Positions 19,892 through 31,854 of a stretch of 64,000 bases of DNA are shown here, piece after piece; position 1 is the first letter of the stretch; every line of letters begins with the position of its first letter. This DNA is from Phallusia fumigata (taxonomy: Eukaryota > Chordata > Ascidiacea > Phlebobranchia > Ascidiidae), in assembly GCA_008931825.1 (NCBI GenBank), contig QXVZ01015264.1, positions 54,123-118,122 of the forward strand, written 5' to 3'. The notes below the pieces were generated by a model, which did not search any database, was not told the origin of the DNA, and saw only the letters and a program-made list of their open reading frames with translations. The position numbers and the translations under genes are program-made.

Positions 19892-22800
19892 TTAATCGCT
19901 GTCGTCAAATTTAATTCGTTTTCCCTGAAAGCTTTGAATCTGCAACTGTTGCTTCCTGGCTTGGCTTGCTTGCCACGACGGATGGATTTCACCGGAATTT
20001 TCCTTTTCCGTGAATTCCTCTTTCCGCGATTTCGACGACTGCTGATCCTTCCCCTTTCTCGTCTCGTCACCCTTTCCTTTGAAATTTGATTTCCTCCCGC
20101 GAGAATCTGCGAATATATTAACGGTTGTCATAGAAGCTCGCCAAGGGAGTAGGGACACATTAAAATACAGATGTCCCTGTCGGTAGATGTGTTGAAGGTT
20201 TTGCTTAGCTTTTGTTGGTTGGTAAACCACAGTACCAGCAAGATGGCAGAGTGGGTAACGTGGTTGCCTCGTGCTGGTAATACCGTTTGACTATATTTGT
20301 GTTTTTTTCCTATTTTCTTTCGATCAAAAAACTCAAGCAGCAGAGAATTAACCAAGTAAAGCCCGAAGGGTTGAACCCAATTAAATGTCCCCGACCAACT
20401 CCAAAAACTTCACAAAACATAAAACAACAGAACTGCAATGAGGCAGGCAGCACTACGGAGAGGCAAAATGCATTTAACCATTATTTGGGCTACCCAGAAT
20501 AAAACAACAGTTCCAAAGTCATTTAAAGAATAAGTCAAGGCAATCAATTCAGTTATTTAGCGTGGTTCGTGGCAACATTGAGTATGATCTGACAAGTGAT
20601 GTTGCTAACACATCCTTTGAATGTTAAAATACGATAAATACATTCCAAACAACTCTTGCAAACTTGATTTTAGGTTCTTATTGTGACTGTTCACCCTTTT
20701 GGTCCTCTCGTCAACAAATTGGTGTAGCAGGCAAATATAGTTGGACTTACTCAGTCAAAGCAATGTTAAAATGTCATCACGAATATGACAAACTACTCGT
20801 TTACATTCCAAGCAGACTCTGTAAATTTAAGTCAAATGTGTTGATCAACATTTGTCAGTTCATACCTTTGGATCTTGGTTTTATGTCGTTTGTACTCCCA
20901 TAGAGTTTCTGTCTTGCCCTCTGACCAAGACGGTTTTTCTTTTTTCTTGGCCCTAAACACGAAAACCCAGGTAAAACCTTTTTCAGTTTTCTGTATTTTA
21001 CCTGGTGAAGAATATTTTATGGAAGGCATTTGAGATAATAATTACCTTCAGAACCATCTTGTCGTAAAGCTGAAAAAGATTTGGATTTTGGTGGTCTGCT
21101 GTGTGATAGACTAGTCACAAATGATGATTTCATGTGGCTTGATTTGGCAGTGGCATTTTTGCTGTCCATCTTTCGCTCGTTAACTGGCCTTCGAGGTTTC
21201 GAATCTGTAACAGCACATTGATCTGATATCAGTTTGGATTAATTCCACAATAGCTTGTTGCAAAATGTTAGCACTAAAACATCAGCAAACCTGAAATGTT
21301 ATCAAGCACTACAAAGTAAAGTGCAAGATTGGTGTTGTGCGACTGGTGGCTTACAAGGTTTACAAAAAAGTTACAGCAGCAAACGAAACACAAATGTTAG
21401 TAAATGTTGCTGGTGCTGCAAGAAGGTTCCTGAAACTAACCACATGTTTTTGAAAAAGTGGGTGTGATTAATGTTGAGAAAAAGATTACGAAAACAAGTC
21501 GCTGAAGAAAATCCTGCTGGAAGTTTTGGAGCAGGGAATGGATACACTATGACTCTCAGGTCTTTCATTATGACTGTCAAAACTATTACAATCTAGTGCA
21601 TCGCCCCAACTCATCTCTCTTCTGGCTATTTACCTAGGACTTAGTTTATTTACAATCCTTTCACTTTAGTCCTTACTTGTGGTACAACTAAACATTGTAA
21701 AATGGTGTTAACAAAGTAGCTATTAGATTTGTCTATACTTGCTCGACCCACCAGTCAAATTTTTAAAATATTTGTAAGACAAGCCTAAAATATTTTTAAA
21801 TGTCATGGAAAAGCTAATTTGATGCATTAACTGTAACTGAATAAAAAACCCACATGAGGCATACCCAAGGAATCCATAAAAAAGGAACCTCCATGTGGTT
21901 CTGGAGCTTCATCATCTGGTGCCAAGTCTTCATCGGTGGAATTTTCATCAATTTCCTGTTCGTTTTCACTGTCACAAAATCCCTTCCCAATATTTTCCAA
22001 TACTTCTGTGATATTGTCGGTGTGGGATATTGTTGTGATGTCAAGTGGCCTGTCACACCAAGAATACCATCAATAAATGTGACAATATTACATGCACTAC
22101 TTAAGGCTTTGTATCAAAGACAACAAATCCTCAAAAAGAAAGGCATTATAATTAGGTGACAAAAGATATGACAAAAGAGGTTTAGTGTGAGTGATGGCTC
22201 GTCTTCTAATTTGAGTTCTGGATTGCTGATGGATTTATAATTTTACTCTCAGTTACCACTTAACAACAGGTCTGCAAGATGTTTAGGGAGCTTTGTCAGC
22301 TTCCAGTTTGATGCAAATAAACCCTTAGTAACCAAGCTTTAAATCAGTCTTACACCTCTCATAGGTTTAGTGAGTAGGGCTGTTAATGTCAGATTATGCC
22401 CTTGGGTAACCTATACTTGTCACCATAAAATAAGTTTTAGAATTATTGGTGTAAAAATTAATGTTTTTTCGACATTGCTAATTTGCTGAACCACTCCACA
22501 TGACAACAAGGAAAAATGGTTGCACCCACTTGTTTTGTGTTTTGGTTGTCTCAGAAGACTGTGGTGTAGGATCCTGTAGCTGGTCAATATAACTATTTGC
22601 TGATTCATCTTCTGATGAATCGGCATTGTCAGAAATATCACATGATGTGTGTTTTGGTTGAAAGGTTGGTGGTTTCCTTTGGGAATCAAGACTTTCATTG
22701 GTTTTCAATGTTATTTTGGTTGATGTTGAAGGTAAAGTTCGGTTTGATGGGTTCGGTTCTGGGCTCTCCAGGACAAGAGATTTTATTTCACTGGAGGTTG

Positions 22801-24284
22801 TAACTTGATTTAACATTGGTTGGTTTCTTTCATTCTCAGTTTCAGTCGAAGCGTTTTCTGTAAATTTTTTAAATAAAATGGCACAGTCCAAAATTGACTA
22901 CATTTAAACAAATAAGTTGGTCAATGGTAAAAAGGCATTATTTTTATTTTCACCTTTAAAATATATATTTTCACCAAGGTGTGTAAAGTTAGTAATGTAC
23001 CTAAAAACACAACACAAGCAAATTGTTCTGTACAGGTTGAAAAATAAGTAAAAGTTTACCCTTTGTTAAAGTCTCAATTTTCGCAAGCTTGGAAGAGACT
23101 CGAATAGCAGTGACGGAACCCTTTTTGCTTCTCACAAAATCAAACGAAGCAACTTGTTCTCTAATTTCATCCATTCTAAGTAAAAAAGCACCAATGATTA
23201 GCACAACTTCGTCACAAGGTATTGATCACCCCAAGCAAGAAATACCAAAACGTCGCACCAAAATAAAGTTACCATAAAAAAATCTAATAAAACAAGTGGA
23301 GGGTAAACAATTTAAAAACAAAACATATTTTACTTTTGTTTTATAAATGGAACAAGTCCAATTCTAGCCAGTGCTCGATCTTGAATTGTCACATCTTGTA
23401 AATGACCAATTGGCTTTTGACCTTCATCCAGTGATAACAAGTGTTTGAAGATTTTGTCAGGTTTGAGATCCTTAAAATAAAACCATACGATGTAAACCAA
23501 AAGGTTTTTGCAAAATTGCGCTGTTGCAATTCTGTAATAGCAGGTTAACTACAAAAGGGCAAGTTTAATTATACGTTTTGGAGGACTGCAGGGCAACCAA
23601 AAGACGGTCAATGCACCTCAGACACCCACTTATCATGTGTTAAAAATTGAAAGAAATTAGTATGACCAAAATGTGGAAACAAACCTTTGTTCGACAGTAA
23701 AAAACAGAGTGAAAACAGTAAGTGCCCCATGTTTGAATGGGAACCATAAACATTCCCTTTATTCTTTAACTGCTTACTAACTAACATTACAAACTAACCT
23801 TAATTATGTCAATTTCCTCCACTAATCTATCAGCCCTGTTGTTATGTTTTTGAATCTGAGCGTCTGAACCTCTGGAATAAACGAAGATGAACATGTAACA
23901 AAAGGTTTGTACTGAGGAATAAAAGACCTCCATCATTAATATATATACTTTTTATTCCTGAGCAGACGAATTTGCCTCACAAGTTTAGAGATGACGTGCA
24001 CTTTGGCTTTCTTAAAGTTTTTCCTCATCAAAATCATCTGTCAAAAAAGAAAAATTGTGTGAGGAACTGTTCTATTGCCATCATACACTTGGAATTTATG
24101 GTTAACTTTGCAGCGAAAACAAACACCAACATTATCATGAACACTTCCATCCTAAATTATGCTTATAGACCCACAATAAATATAAGACACAAAAATGAAT
24201 TTTCAGAACAAATAAATGTTGCAGCTTCACTTTCACATGTTTAACATAATTAAGTACCTGATTATTCAGTTTATTTGTTTCCAT
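19892..24284 (-). CDS. SRFBP1: Serum response factor-binding protein 1 / BUD22 family
   Basis: A nuclear/nucleolar protein; human SRFBP1 binds SRF, and yeast BUD22 acts in ribosome biogenesis. There are ten exons on the minus strand: 24284-24258, 24037-23949, 23871-23799, 23470-23334, 23175-23060, 22857-22530, 22049-21850, 21204-21046, 20952-20866, 20106-19892. Together they are 1,431 nt, 476 aa, all in phase. The N-terminus (RKNFKKAKVHVISKLVRQIR, then RADRLVEEIDIIK, then LKPDKIF and DRALARIGLVP) follows the conserved BUD22 helices. The middle is acidic and Ser-rich. KKKNRLGQRARQKLYG is the BUD22 nucleolar motif, and HPSWQASQARKQQ...FQGKRIKFDD is the family's C-terminal signature. The start follows an acceptor-like AACAG by 4 nt. 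It is convergent with LOX, the same neighbour and orientation as in human 5q23, and head-to-head with FAM219. Confidence 0.93.
20239..20510 (+). mobile_element. tRNA-derived SINE in SRFBP1 intron 9, degenerate
   Basis: The head AAGATGGCAGAGTGGGTAAC resembles a class II (Leu/Ser-type) tRNA start. GGTTGAACCCAATTAAATG and CAGAACTGCAATGAGGCAGG further on match the body of the family copies at 60831-61103 and 29716-29958. The order is preserved but the spacing differs, so internal change has occurred. Confidence 0.55.
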
Positions 24285-25207
24285 TGCCCTGTTACCCTCA
24301 TTCACTCTCAGAAAAATATAAAGGCTTGTTGTGTTTCCAGCTTTTGTGGAGTACCAGAGACAGAATGGAAAACCGCAGCTAGATAGTTTTAAAAAGTTCC
24401 CTGGCAAAATTAAATTACTGCATCTGCAACCACATGGCGGCTAAACACAAACTAACTTCTACAAAACAATGTGGTTAACAGTTACCTCCAAATTGTGTGA
24501 ACGCGGAAAAGAGGGAAATCCCCACCGAAATCCAGCTCACTCGAGCTGAGTTTACTTTTTTAGTCAAAACATGCTGAAATTATCTAATGCTTACAGTCTA
24601 GAATTAGGAATCGGGGCTAGGCTTGGTATCAGTTTAGTTAAATTCTGTATTAAAGTGCTTCGGACCATTCGTTTACGCGCTAGTCGCACATCCGCGTGGT
24701 CGTAATAATGCAGGGCTCTGCTACCACAAGTGGTATCAATACCACGTAATCTCTATCGCCACAAGTGGCTTTGCTCCAAGGAGATATATTAACGTGTTAT
24801 CAACTTCATGTGTTATTTTTATTAAATATTGCTGTAACAAGGGCTAGAATAGGTTTTTCAAACATTCAAGCAATAATTTTGAGAAAACGAAACAACAACA
24901 AACAAAGTCAAAATAGGCGTCGTAGTAGCAGCTGACTTTGTTGTCTCGTGGTCACTGGTCAGTTGGCACGTCGACGACTCGACGTCACTCGTTTTTTGTT
25001 GTATGCGTAATCTTGCTGCTACCCGAGGACGTGAGAACGAAAGTCAAAGTTTTTCTTATTAAAGCAGGAAAGTGTTACAGATGTGTCCTATAAACACTAC
25101 TCCGTTTACGCCAAACGTTTTGTATTATCAATTTCACTTTTGTAGATGGTAAACAAGATTCAATAGTTTGTTTGTGTTAACTATTGCTGGTGATGTAGCT
25201 GGTTACA
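24285..25207. promoter_or_regulatory. Divergent promoter region between SRFBP1 and FAM219
   Basis: The two start codons are 923 bp apart and face away from each other. The segment 24960-25030 is locally GC-richer, with palindromic GTCGACGACTCGAC and a CGTCACTCG that could resemble a CRE half-site. No TATA box is obvious near either start. Acceptor-like AG dinucleotides lie 4 nt (SRFBP1) and 9 nt (FAM219) before the ATGs. Confidence 0.4.
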
Positions 25208-26357
25208 ATGAGTGGCACGATCATTATGCAGGATCCACAGGTAGTGTATGTTTGTTATGAATTCTGATTTGTTTCCATTAGAAAACAATAATTTCAATAA
25301 ATACTTAAGTACACATCCCAAATGTAGACCCATGTCATGTTTTAAGTTGGAAACAATTTTGTGCCATACTTTCCCTCAGGCTAAATGCCCTTTGTTTTGT
25401 TTAGACTTCTGTGACAGAAAAACAACCTCTGAAGACAAAGTGAGTTATTGAACTTCAAACGTTAAAGTTTAAAATGGTACATCAGCATTGCCTCTTCAAA
25501 TGTTATTTTCTTCTCAGGTACGAACCATCTGGATTACAAGTCAAGTTGCAAAAACAAAGAGATCGCATTAGAAATTCACAGCCCCGAAATTCACCCATAA
25601 CGAATGGGCCGAAAAAGTCATCAATTATGTCTGCTGCAAGGTAATTAGCCCATATCATAAATCGTGGTTGAAAAAGGGTGTTTTTAACATGTATTTGTAA
25701 AGTTAGCCCTATTCACCTAATTAAAAAGATTGCTTGTGTTCCATGCTGTTACTTTAAACTGAATGTAGCTTTTTGTGCAGAATGATACTTGGTTTTTGAA
25801 AAAATTCAATTTTATAATTGGCAACTTTTGCATCATTTACATTCATTTCTAGGATGCAAATCCCAAGAGGTTCTGGAGGATATCAAAGACTGGACAATTC
25901 GCCTTTGGTAACTCTGGAGTCTGACAGGTACAGAACTTTGTTTGTAAAAACACTGCAACAATGTTATATTGATTTAATCAGCATTTAGAGCTAGAAGAAA
26001 TTGATATTGCAAAATACAAGAATTTATTCAAACTCCAACTTTAAACATGAAAATTACCACTACATTTTCCAGAAAAAAATGTCTTAGCAGGATACTAAGG
26101 TATTAGTTGCCAAAAAGTCACCACAAAATAACAGGTTACCATAACTTTACAGTGAAGATGAGATCTTCCTGTCGTATAATCGAACTTCATCAGCAAGACA
26201 AGTAAACAACGAGTTGTCCCAGCAGCTTGCAAAAGACGGCTATCAGTTGGATGAAGTCCCTGATGATGAGGACTTGGACTTAATACCACCTAGCGATTTT
26301 CGCAGACCTAACCACTGTGAGTGCTGTGGTCTCTACAACTCATGCATCATTTCATAA
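25208..26357 (+). CDS. FAM219A: FAM219 family protein
   Basis: A small conserved metazoan protein of unknown biochemical function; vertebrates have paralogs FAM219A and B, and the single copy here could be orthologous to both. Exons 25208-25245, 25518-25640, 25853-25927 and 26153-26357 give 441 nt, 146 aa, with phase 2 at every junction. The N-terminal YEPSGLQVKLQKQRDRIRN matches the family's SPLQVKLEKQRE motif. The middle has GGYQRLDNSPLVTLESDSED. The diagnostic block is QLAKDGYQLDEVPDDEDLDL followed by IPP, then a Cys-rich end (CECCGLYNSC). Exon 1 uses the strong donor GTATGT at 25246; the nearer GTAGTG would break the frame. It is shorter than the human protein, mainly at the N-terminus. 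Confidence 0.9.
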
Positions 26358-28165
26358 CTCGGCCATCTGTTGATCTGTTGATGAGCAGTTACAAAGCCAG
26401 TACTATCACTTTTCTGGTAAGGGAACAGCAGCCTTTCTGAAGATGTGTAGAAATTTTTTGACCACAAACCTATGTATACCTACGAGTAATTTGTGGATTG
26501 ACAACAATAGTTTTGGTGCAACAGGTCCTTTTCTGTATTTTTGTGTGAGTAGTTTATACTAAAGTTGCAAATTGGGCACTTACAAAGATTGTCCAAAATT
26601 CTTGTCAAGTCCACGATGTGTTTTTCACACATATACTATGACAGTTACAGAGAGTGTATTAAGTTTTGAATGTCTACCAATATTTTATTTGTAAGATTCT
26701 TGTTTGTAATTTTCTAATCACCTGGAATGACACATCTTAAACTGAAAATTTTTTAACACAGATTTTTTTAAATATTACGCAGTTGTACACAAAGTATTTC
26801 TAGCTTAAAATTTCCAGTCAACACAACCAAGACAGTAACACACAAATCTTGTAAAACCATGTTACCCCGTTTGTACTTTTTGTTCTTGCCTTTTGTAAGT
26901 TTTACTTTGACAATCCGAATATGCATTATTGTTTGCTTGACACATTTTACTGTGAGTAGCCACACAGGTACATGGGGATTATATCGTTAAGTAGGATAAT
27001 TATGCCAAACTTGTTGCATGTAATAATTATATTCTGTACCACCGTTGTTCTTGTGTTAAAAAGTGAACTAGTGCAGTAGAATGTTTACATCTTTAGAATG
27101 CCAACAGATGTTTTTATTTCTTCAATTAATCGATACGCTTGTTGCAGAAATAATTTTGCATTGCCTTTTGTTTGTCTTGCAATTCCTGAAAGAAAGTGTT
27201 CCAGATTTTTATGCATCCATATTAGGACTTTAAGAAAACAATTAAAATTTGTCTAGTTTAATGGAGTTTATATTTCTATTCTTACCAAAACAGGTAAATA
27301 AGTCTTTTTTGTGTTTTTCTGTCACTTTTACATTTGGGCAACATGCCCAAATTCATGTTTCTCATTTTGCACTTTAAATATTCAGTTTACATTTTGAGAC
27401 AAAACTTGCATGTCAAATTATCAGATTGGGGGTACACAATATGTTGTTAGCTTTATTTTGACAATTACAAAATGCATCTCATCATCTTACACATTTGTAC
27501 CTTTCTTCAAACATGATTTTTTGTGTGTGATTAAGCTGACATGAATGTAACTTTGGACATGGTTCCACAGTTGTTCCGCCAATTTTGTTTCAATACAAAA
27601 CTGCAATTTTTACTGTAAAATGTTTAAAAGTGAGAGGATCTTTCAGACAGTGAGATTCGTTGAGGCAGTTGGCAACATGCCAGTCGTTTTCAGGAAACAG
27701 AAAACATTTCCTACATTAGGTTTGAAAACAGTAAGCCAGTGTTTCCAAACCTTTTTTTGTTTTGTTGAGACTTATGAGTCGCAGCACACAAAGCGGATTT
27801 TATGGCAATTGCAAGAACAATATGACTTACCCTACCTTTTTGCATTTTACTTATGTGGTAATTAAAGACACCATTGAAGTCAGTCTATTTTGCAAGCATT
27901 ATTCAACGTCATACCTGGTTATGATTAGCTTGATAAAAAACAATTCTATCAAAGGGCACTCCCGCTGGGAAATATTGCATTATGCTGTTGTCTTGTGTCG
28001 TGCTCCTGCGCTGTATGTGGAACAAGGCAACTCAACTGGCAATCAGCGCATAAACCCGAGCCCTTCTCGGTGTTAGAGCTGAACCGTGAACCAAATGAGA
28101 CAAACATCACCCTGTGCCTGAGGGCGCAAATCCCAGATGGCCGAGGAGAACGAACGTGTTTCCCT
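26358..28165. other. Gene-poor stretch downstream of FAM219
   Basis: It is AT-rich, holds the FAM219 3' UTR, and has no recognisable gene. At 27737 CAGTGTTTCCAAACCTTTTT looks like the left end of a CAGTG-type MITE, but I did not find a matching right end. Around 28000-28150 the base composition rises without any frame I can assign. Confidence 0.4.
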
Positions 28166-28597
28166 CGACGAATTTTACTGATGTGCCTTTGTTCCCGAAA
28201 TAGTCGATAAATATTTCTATTAATCCAACGCCGTAAATGCATTTTGTGCACCTCTTAACAGGCACAAAGCCCAACAACAAGATCTCGGCAAGTAGCTTAG
28301 TATTGTTGCATGTTATCTTTTGACTTCATTGTTTTCTCGAAGTTGCGTTGAACATGCTCGCCTTTATCTCATTACCACAATTTCTAATTGTGGATTTGGG
28401 TTGGTAAGCCCTATAAATATTCGGCCCTGTCTACACTATTTCCTGTTGTGCAATATATTGCGCGGTACTCTTGCACATTCAAAACTCACAAAAGCCGTTT
28501 TGTTTCACTTTTTTTTTAAATTGTAAAGCTAAAAAAGGGACAAGGAGTGAATAAACCCTAAAGAAGCAAGTTGAAAATGCAATGTGGAAGTGAAAAT
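28166..28597. repeat. About 430-bp direct repeat, copy 1
   Basis: From CGACGAATTTTACTGATG to about CAATGTGGAAGTGA this stretch matches 30182-30637 in the same orientation with scattered substitutions and small indels, including TAAATATTTCTATTAATCCA and CTATAAATATTCGGCCCTG. No coding frame is shared. It may be an unclassified interspersed repeat or a segmental duplication. Confidence 0.7.
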
Positions 28598-29041
28598 GGC
28601 TACATGAAAAAGCACGCATTTTTTTCAAAGATGACGCACAATGACAATGAAAAGAAAAGTTTTCTATTGAAGTCATTAAGCTTTAAAACATTGAAGAAAT
28701 CCAGCAGTCTGACAAAATCAACGATAAATTCATTTAATCACCAAGCTGTTTAAATTAAGGCTGACTCGTTTTCAGACTATTTTGGGCAGTTTCGAAGTGA
28801 CATGGACACGATTTTTTGCATAATCTGACAGAAATGAGCAACGCGTTTGCAGCTAATTTTTCTAATTGTTACAGATACACGTGTTCACAAAATATAGTTG
28901 TTTCCATTTTTCATGCGAAATGAAATTAGCCTCTACAGAAGTGACTCGTAACCGTGACTCTTATTAAATAGCTGTGAAAACTATTTTTTTGTCACAAATG
29001 CCCAACAATTGCAACAGATTGTTCAGATGTTATCTTATGTG

Positions 29042-29275
29042 AGACCGTGGTTTTCAAAGTGTCTGTCGCAACGCCCTCTGGTGCGTCGTTTTATTTCTCC
29101 AAGGGCGTCGCACAAAAATTTCGTTTCGTAATGTTTTTGTATTAATATGTACAACTTTGATAATACGCGCTGGGTAATATTATCAGGCGTAATATTATTA
29201 ATGGCTGGCGCGTCGAAACACCAACCAGCTTTTCCAAATGCGTCATATCGAAAAAAGCTTTTAGAAACACTGCCA
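29042..29275. mobile_element. Possible CAGTG-type MITE, degenerate
   Basis: The left end GTGGTTTTCAAAGTG and right end AAAAGCTTTTAGAAACACTG resemble the inverted ends of other hAT-like MITEs here. Internal GTCGCAACGCCC and GGGCGTCGCAC are also inverted. No target duplication is visible. Confidence 0.35.
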
Positions 29276-29715
29276 TGGGAGGCCACTGTTTAAAATCAAC
29301 TTTTCATGCGGCTCCTCACACCACCAAAAAAACAGTTTTGTTTTGAATGGCCTTGAGAGAGTAAGACGTCTGGAACCATTTTCTGATAAAAATCTTCTAA
29401 CTAATTGAAATTTGTGCTAGCACGCTTCGTTGCCTCCTCAAACCGTTACCTCTTCCAACACCAGCACTTACAAAAAACGACCACCACATCTAATACTCAA
29501 TCACGTGGTCGTTTCCACGACAACGTGGGGTTCGGAGGATTCGGTGAGGAGGTCGGTGCTCTCATCTTCTTCTGCTGATGAGTTTTCCAACGACGTTTCC
29601 TTGATGTTTTCCTGTTTTGCCATACGCCTGTGGACCAGTTTGAAAAACGTAAATAAGATCAGTTTGGAAAACGTTTCAATTTGAAACCGTGAAGAGTAAA
29701 GTATTGAATGGCGTG

Positions 29716-29958
29716 TTGTTTTATTCTCGGGACGTTGTGCTCGCAATGAGTCCACCGTCGAGCTATCTGCCTCATTGCAGTTCCGTTGGAGCATTTTATA
29801 TTTTGAAGTTGGTTCAACTTGTGTCAACCAAGCGGGGTTCACTGCTGGGTTGGAGCAATGCCGCTTAAGTTTCTTTCTCCGGGAAACACAAGCCACCGAG
29901 ACAGGATTTGAACCCACAACCTTGTGAGCACCAGGCAGGCGCAACACTAACCAACTCT
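29716..29958 (-). mobile_element. tRNA-derived SINE
   Basis: On the minus strand it has a head with a B-box-like GGTTGTGGGTTCAAATCC, then the shared family body (AACTGCAATGAGGCAGATAG, CGACGGTGGACTC). The A-box region around GAGTTGGTTAGTGTTGCGCC is diverged. It lies between the two copies of the 430-bp direct repeat. Confidence 0.65.
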
Positions 29959-30181
29959 CGTATAATGGAACACATCATGGGCATTATTTGTAACGTGACA
30001 AGGAACAAATGCTCGGTATGAAACAAAACATACTTCGATTCGTGGTATAACTTTTGTGACCGATTTCATGTTTCACCTGAATGGGTCAGCGGCCCCAAGA
30101 AGTCCTGCTTTTGAACACACGCTGCGTTAATGAATGAAACTAATTGACACGGCTTTTATCCAGACGCAAAGGGCTAGCCAG

Positions 30182-30637
30182 GACGAATTTTACTGATGTC
30201 CCTTTGTTCCCGAAATAGTCGATAAATATTTCTATTAATCCAGCGCCGTAAATGCACTTTGTGCACCTTCTAACAGACACAAAGCCCAACAACAATTGGT
30301 TTCGACAAGTAGTTTTGTTGCATTTTATCATTTGACTTCGTTGTTTTCTCGAAGTTGCGTTGAACATGCTCGCCTTTTTCCCATCACCACAATTTCTAAT
30401 TGTGGGTAAGGGTTGGTAAGCCCTATAAATATTCGGCCCTGTCTACACTATTTCCTGTTGTGCAATATGTTGCGCGGTAACCTCGCAAATTTAAGACTCC
30501 CAACAGCTCTTTTGTTTCACAATTTTTTTTTAAATTATGAAGCTAGAAAAAAGGGACAAGTATTCGATTTTTCCAGCTGGCAAAGCTGAATAAATTCTAA
30601 ATAAGCAAATTGAAAATGCAATACGGAAGTGAGGAGT
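30182..30637. repeat. About 430-bp direct repeat, copy 2
   Basis: Same orientation as copy 1 (28166-28597), about 2.0 kb downstream. It carries an extra insertion of roughly 25 bp (near CGATTTTTCCAGCTGGC) relative to copy 1. A run of about 16 C residues follows at about 30648. Confidence 0.7.
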
Positions 30638-30838
30638 CAAAGAGCCACCCCCCCCCCCCCCAAGCCACAGCGAGAAATGACGTCATAAAAATGACATAGA
30701 AAATTTCCAAAAACTTGACAGGCGGTGCCTCCAATTAAAAACTTTTACTTGCACCGACTATATATTGGACCACCGTTAAAATTTGGCTACGCCACTGGCC
30801 AAAAGTGAGGCAATCAAAATTCTAAATTAAACAATCGC

Positions 30839-31118
30839 TTACGCTTTGAAAGTGAGAATCCGGTGCACAGATGGCCATCTCAGCTTCCTGCGTGTCGACT
30901 GCGGTCTCGGCCCAGGTTGTGCAGTAATAATGATGGCGCTGGTGAGAAGTATGGGTCCACCCAGCGCTTTAGCAATGCTGTCTACTGGCTCGATTCGTCT
31001 CATCACACCTGTAGTGGCGCATGATTTAGGGGAAAGCAATTGTGACATCGAAAGACAAATCGAGCCGTTTATAGATCTACTGTTTCGCACGACTGTTGTT
31101 CTCTTGGGCCGAATTTAA
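30839..31118. other. GC-raised open segment, unassigned
   Basis: About 250 bp are open on both strands (about 90 codons on plus from 30846, 83 codons on minus from 31090) with composition richer in GC than the flanks. Neither translation resembles a family I know. It could be a decayed transposon fragment or a single exon of an unknown gene. No paired splice sites were convincing. Confidence 0.25.
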
Positions 31119-31552
31119 CTTAAACTATTGCATTGGTCCCCTATTTTTTCGAACCTACAAGTGGAAAATTAAACACGGATCTGTTCATGATTCTTGTCAA
31201 AAAAAATACTGGCCCAAATATTTCTTAAAAGCGACATGCTTTGTTCATCAAACGTTTCGGCAACAACTCATGCCACCATCAGTGATACAATAAAGTTGCA
31301 CCAACATGGTATCGGAAACGAATAGTGACGTCACAATCTACTATCAAGTCAAATGCTTTACAGCCATCCCATCATGGTTTGCTTGCTAAGGCAAATGTTT
31401 TATTCTCTAAACCGTTTTAAACTGTCTGCATCAAAATGCAAGTCATTTTCTTCTTTGTCTTATCGATGATCAAGGCACACAAGATACGGACTTGAAAAGT
31501 TGCTAAATTTAAAACATGCCTGATGCTTTCACTTTTTACAAGCACTCTGGTA

Positions 31553-31692
31553 GTCAAGGGTAGCAGTACGATGCTGTACGAAGCTAAAAAACATCAAAAG
31601 TGTGCGGTACGGTGGTACGGCACGCCCTTCGAAAGAAGTAGGCTACGTTGTATGCACAACTTGGTACGTGTCGTACTCTACTACCATACTTG
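31553..31692. repeat. TACGTACC-rich foldback repeat, copy 2
   Basis: It starts GTCAAGGGTAGCAGTACG and ends CGTACTCTACTACCATACTTG, with CAAAAGTGTGCGGTACGGTG inside, matching the pattern of the copies at 19655, 42546 and 54255. It sits just downstream of the EF-hand gene. Confidence 0.55.
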
Positions 31693-31854
31693 CTGGCAGT
31701 TATGCTTTTATCAATCAAGTCTATTAAACCACAATCTGGTGTAGAAGTTTGAAAGTTAACAAGAAACCACAGACACCGTTTTCTAACTAAGAGCTGGCAA
31801 CCCTTAAAAGCATTTTCACGCGATCCTATCCGGAATCACGCCACGGCCAAGAGT

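Noticed and set aside
27620-28251. Overlapping plus and minus frames of 80-104 codons
   Set aside because: No family resemblance, no splice partners, and part of the region is the 430-bp repeat.
28166-30637. Interpretation of the paired 430-bp direct repeats as long terminal repeats of a retroelement
   Set aside because: No typical TG...CA ends, primer-binding site or coding remains were seen between them.
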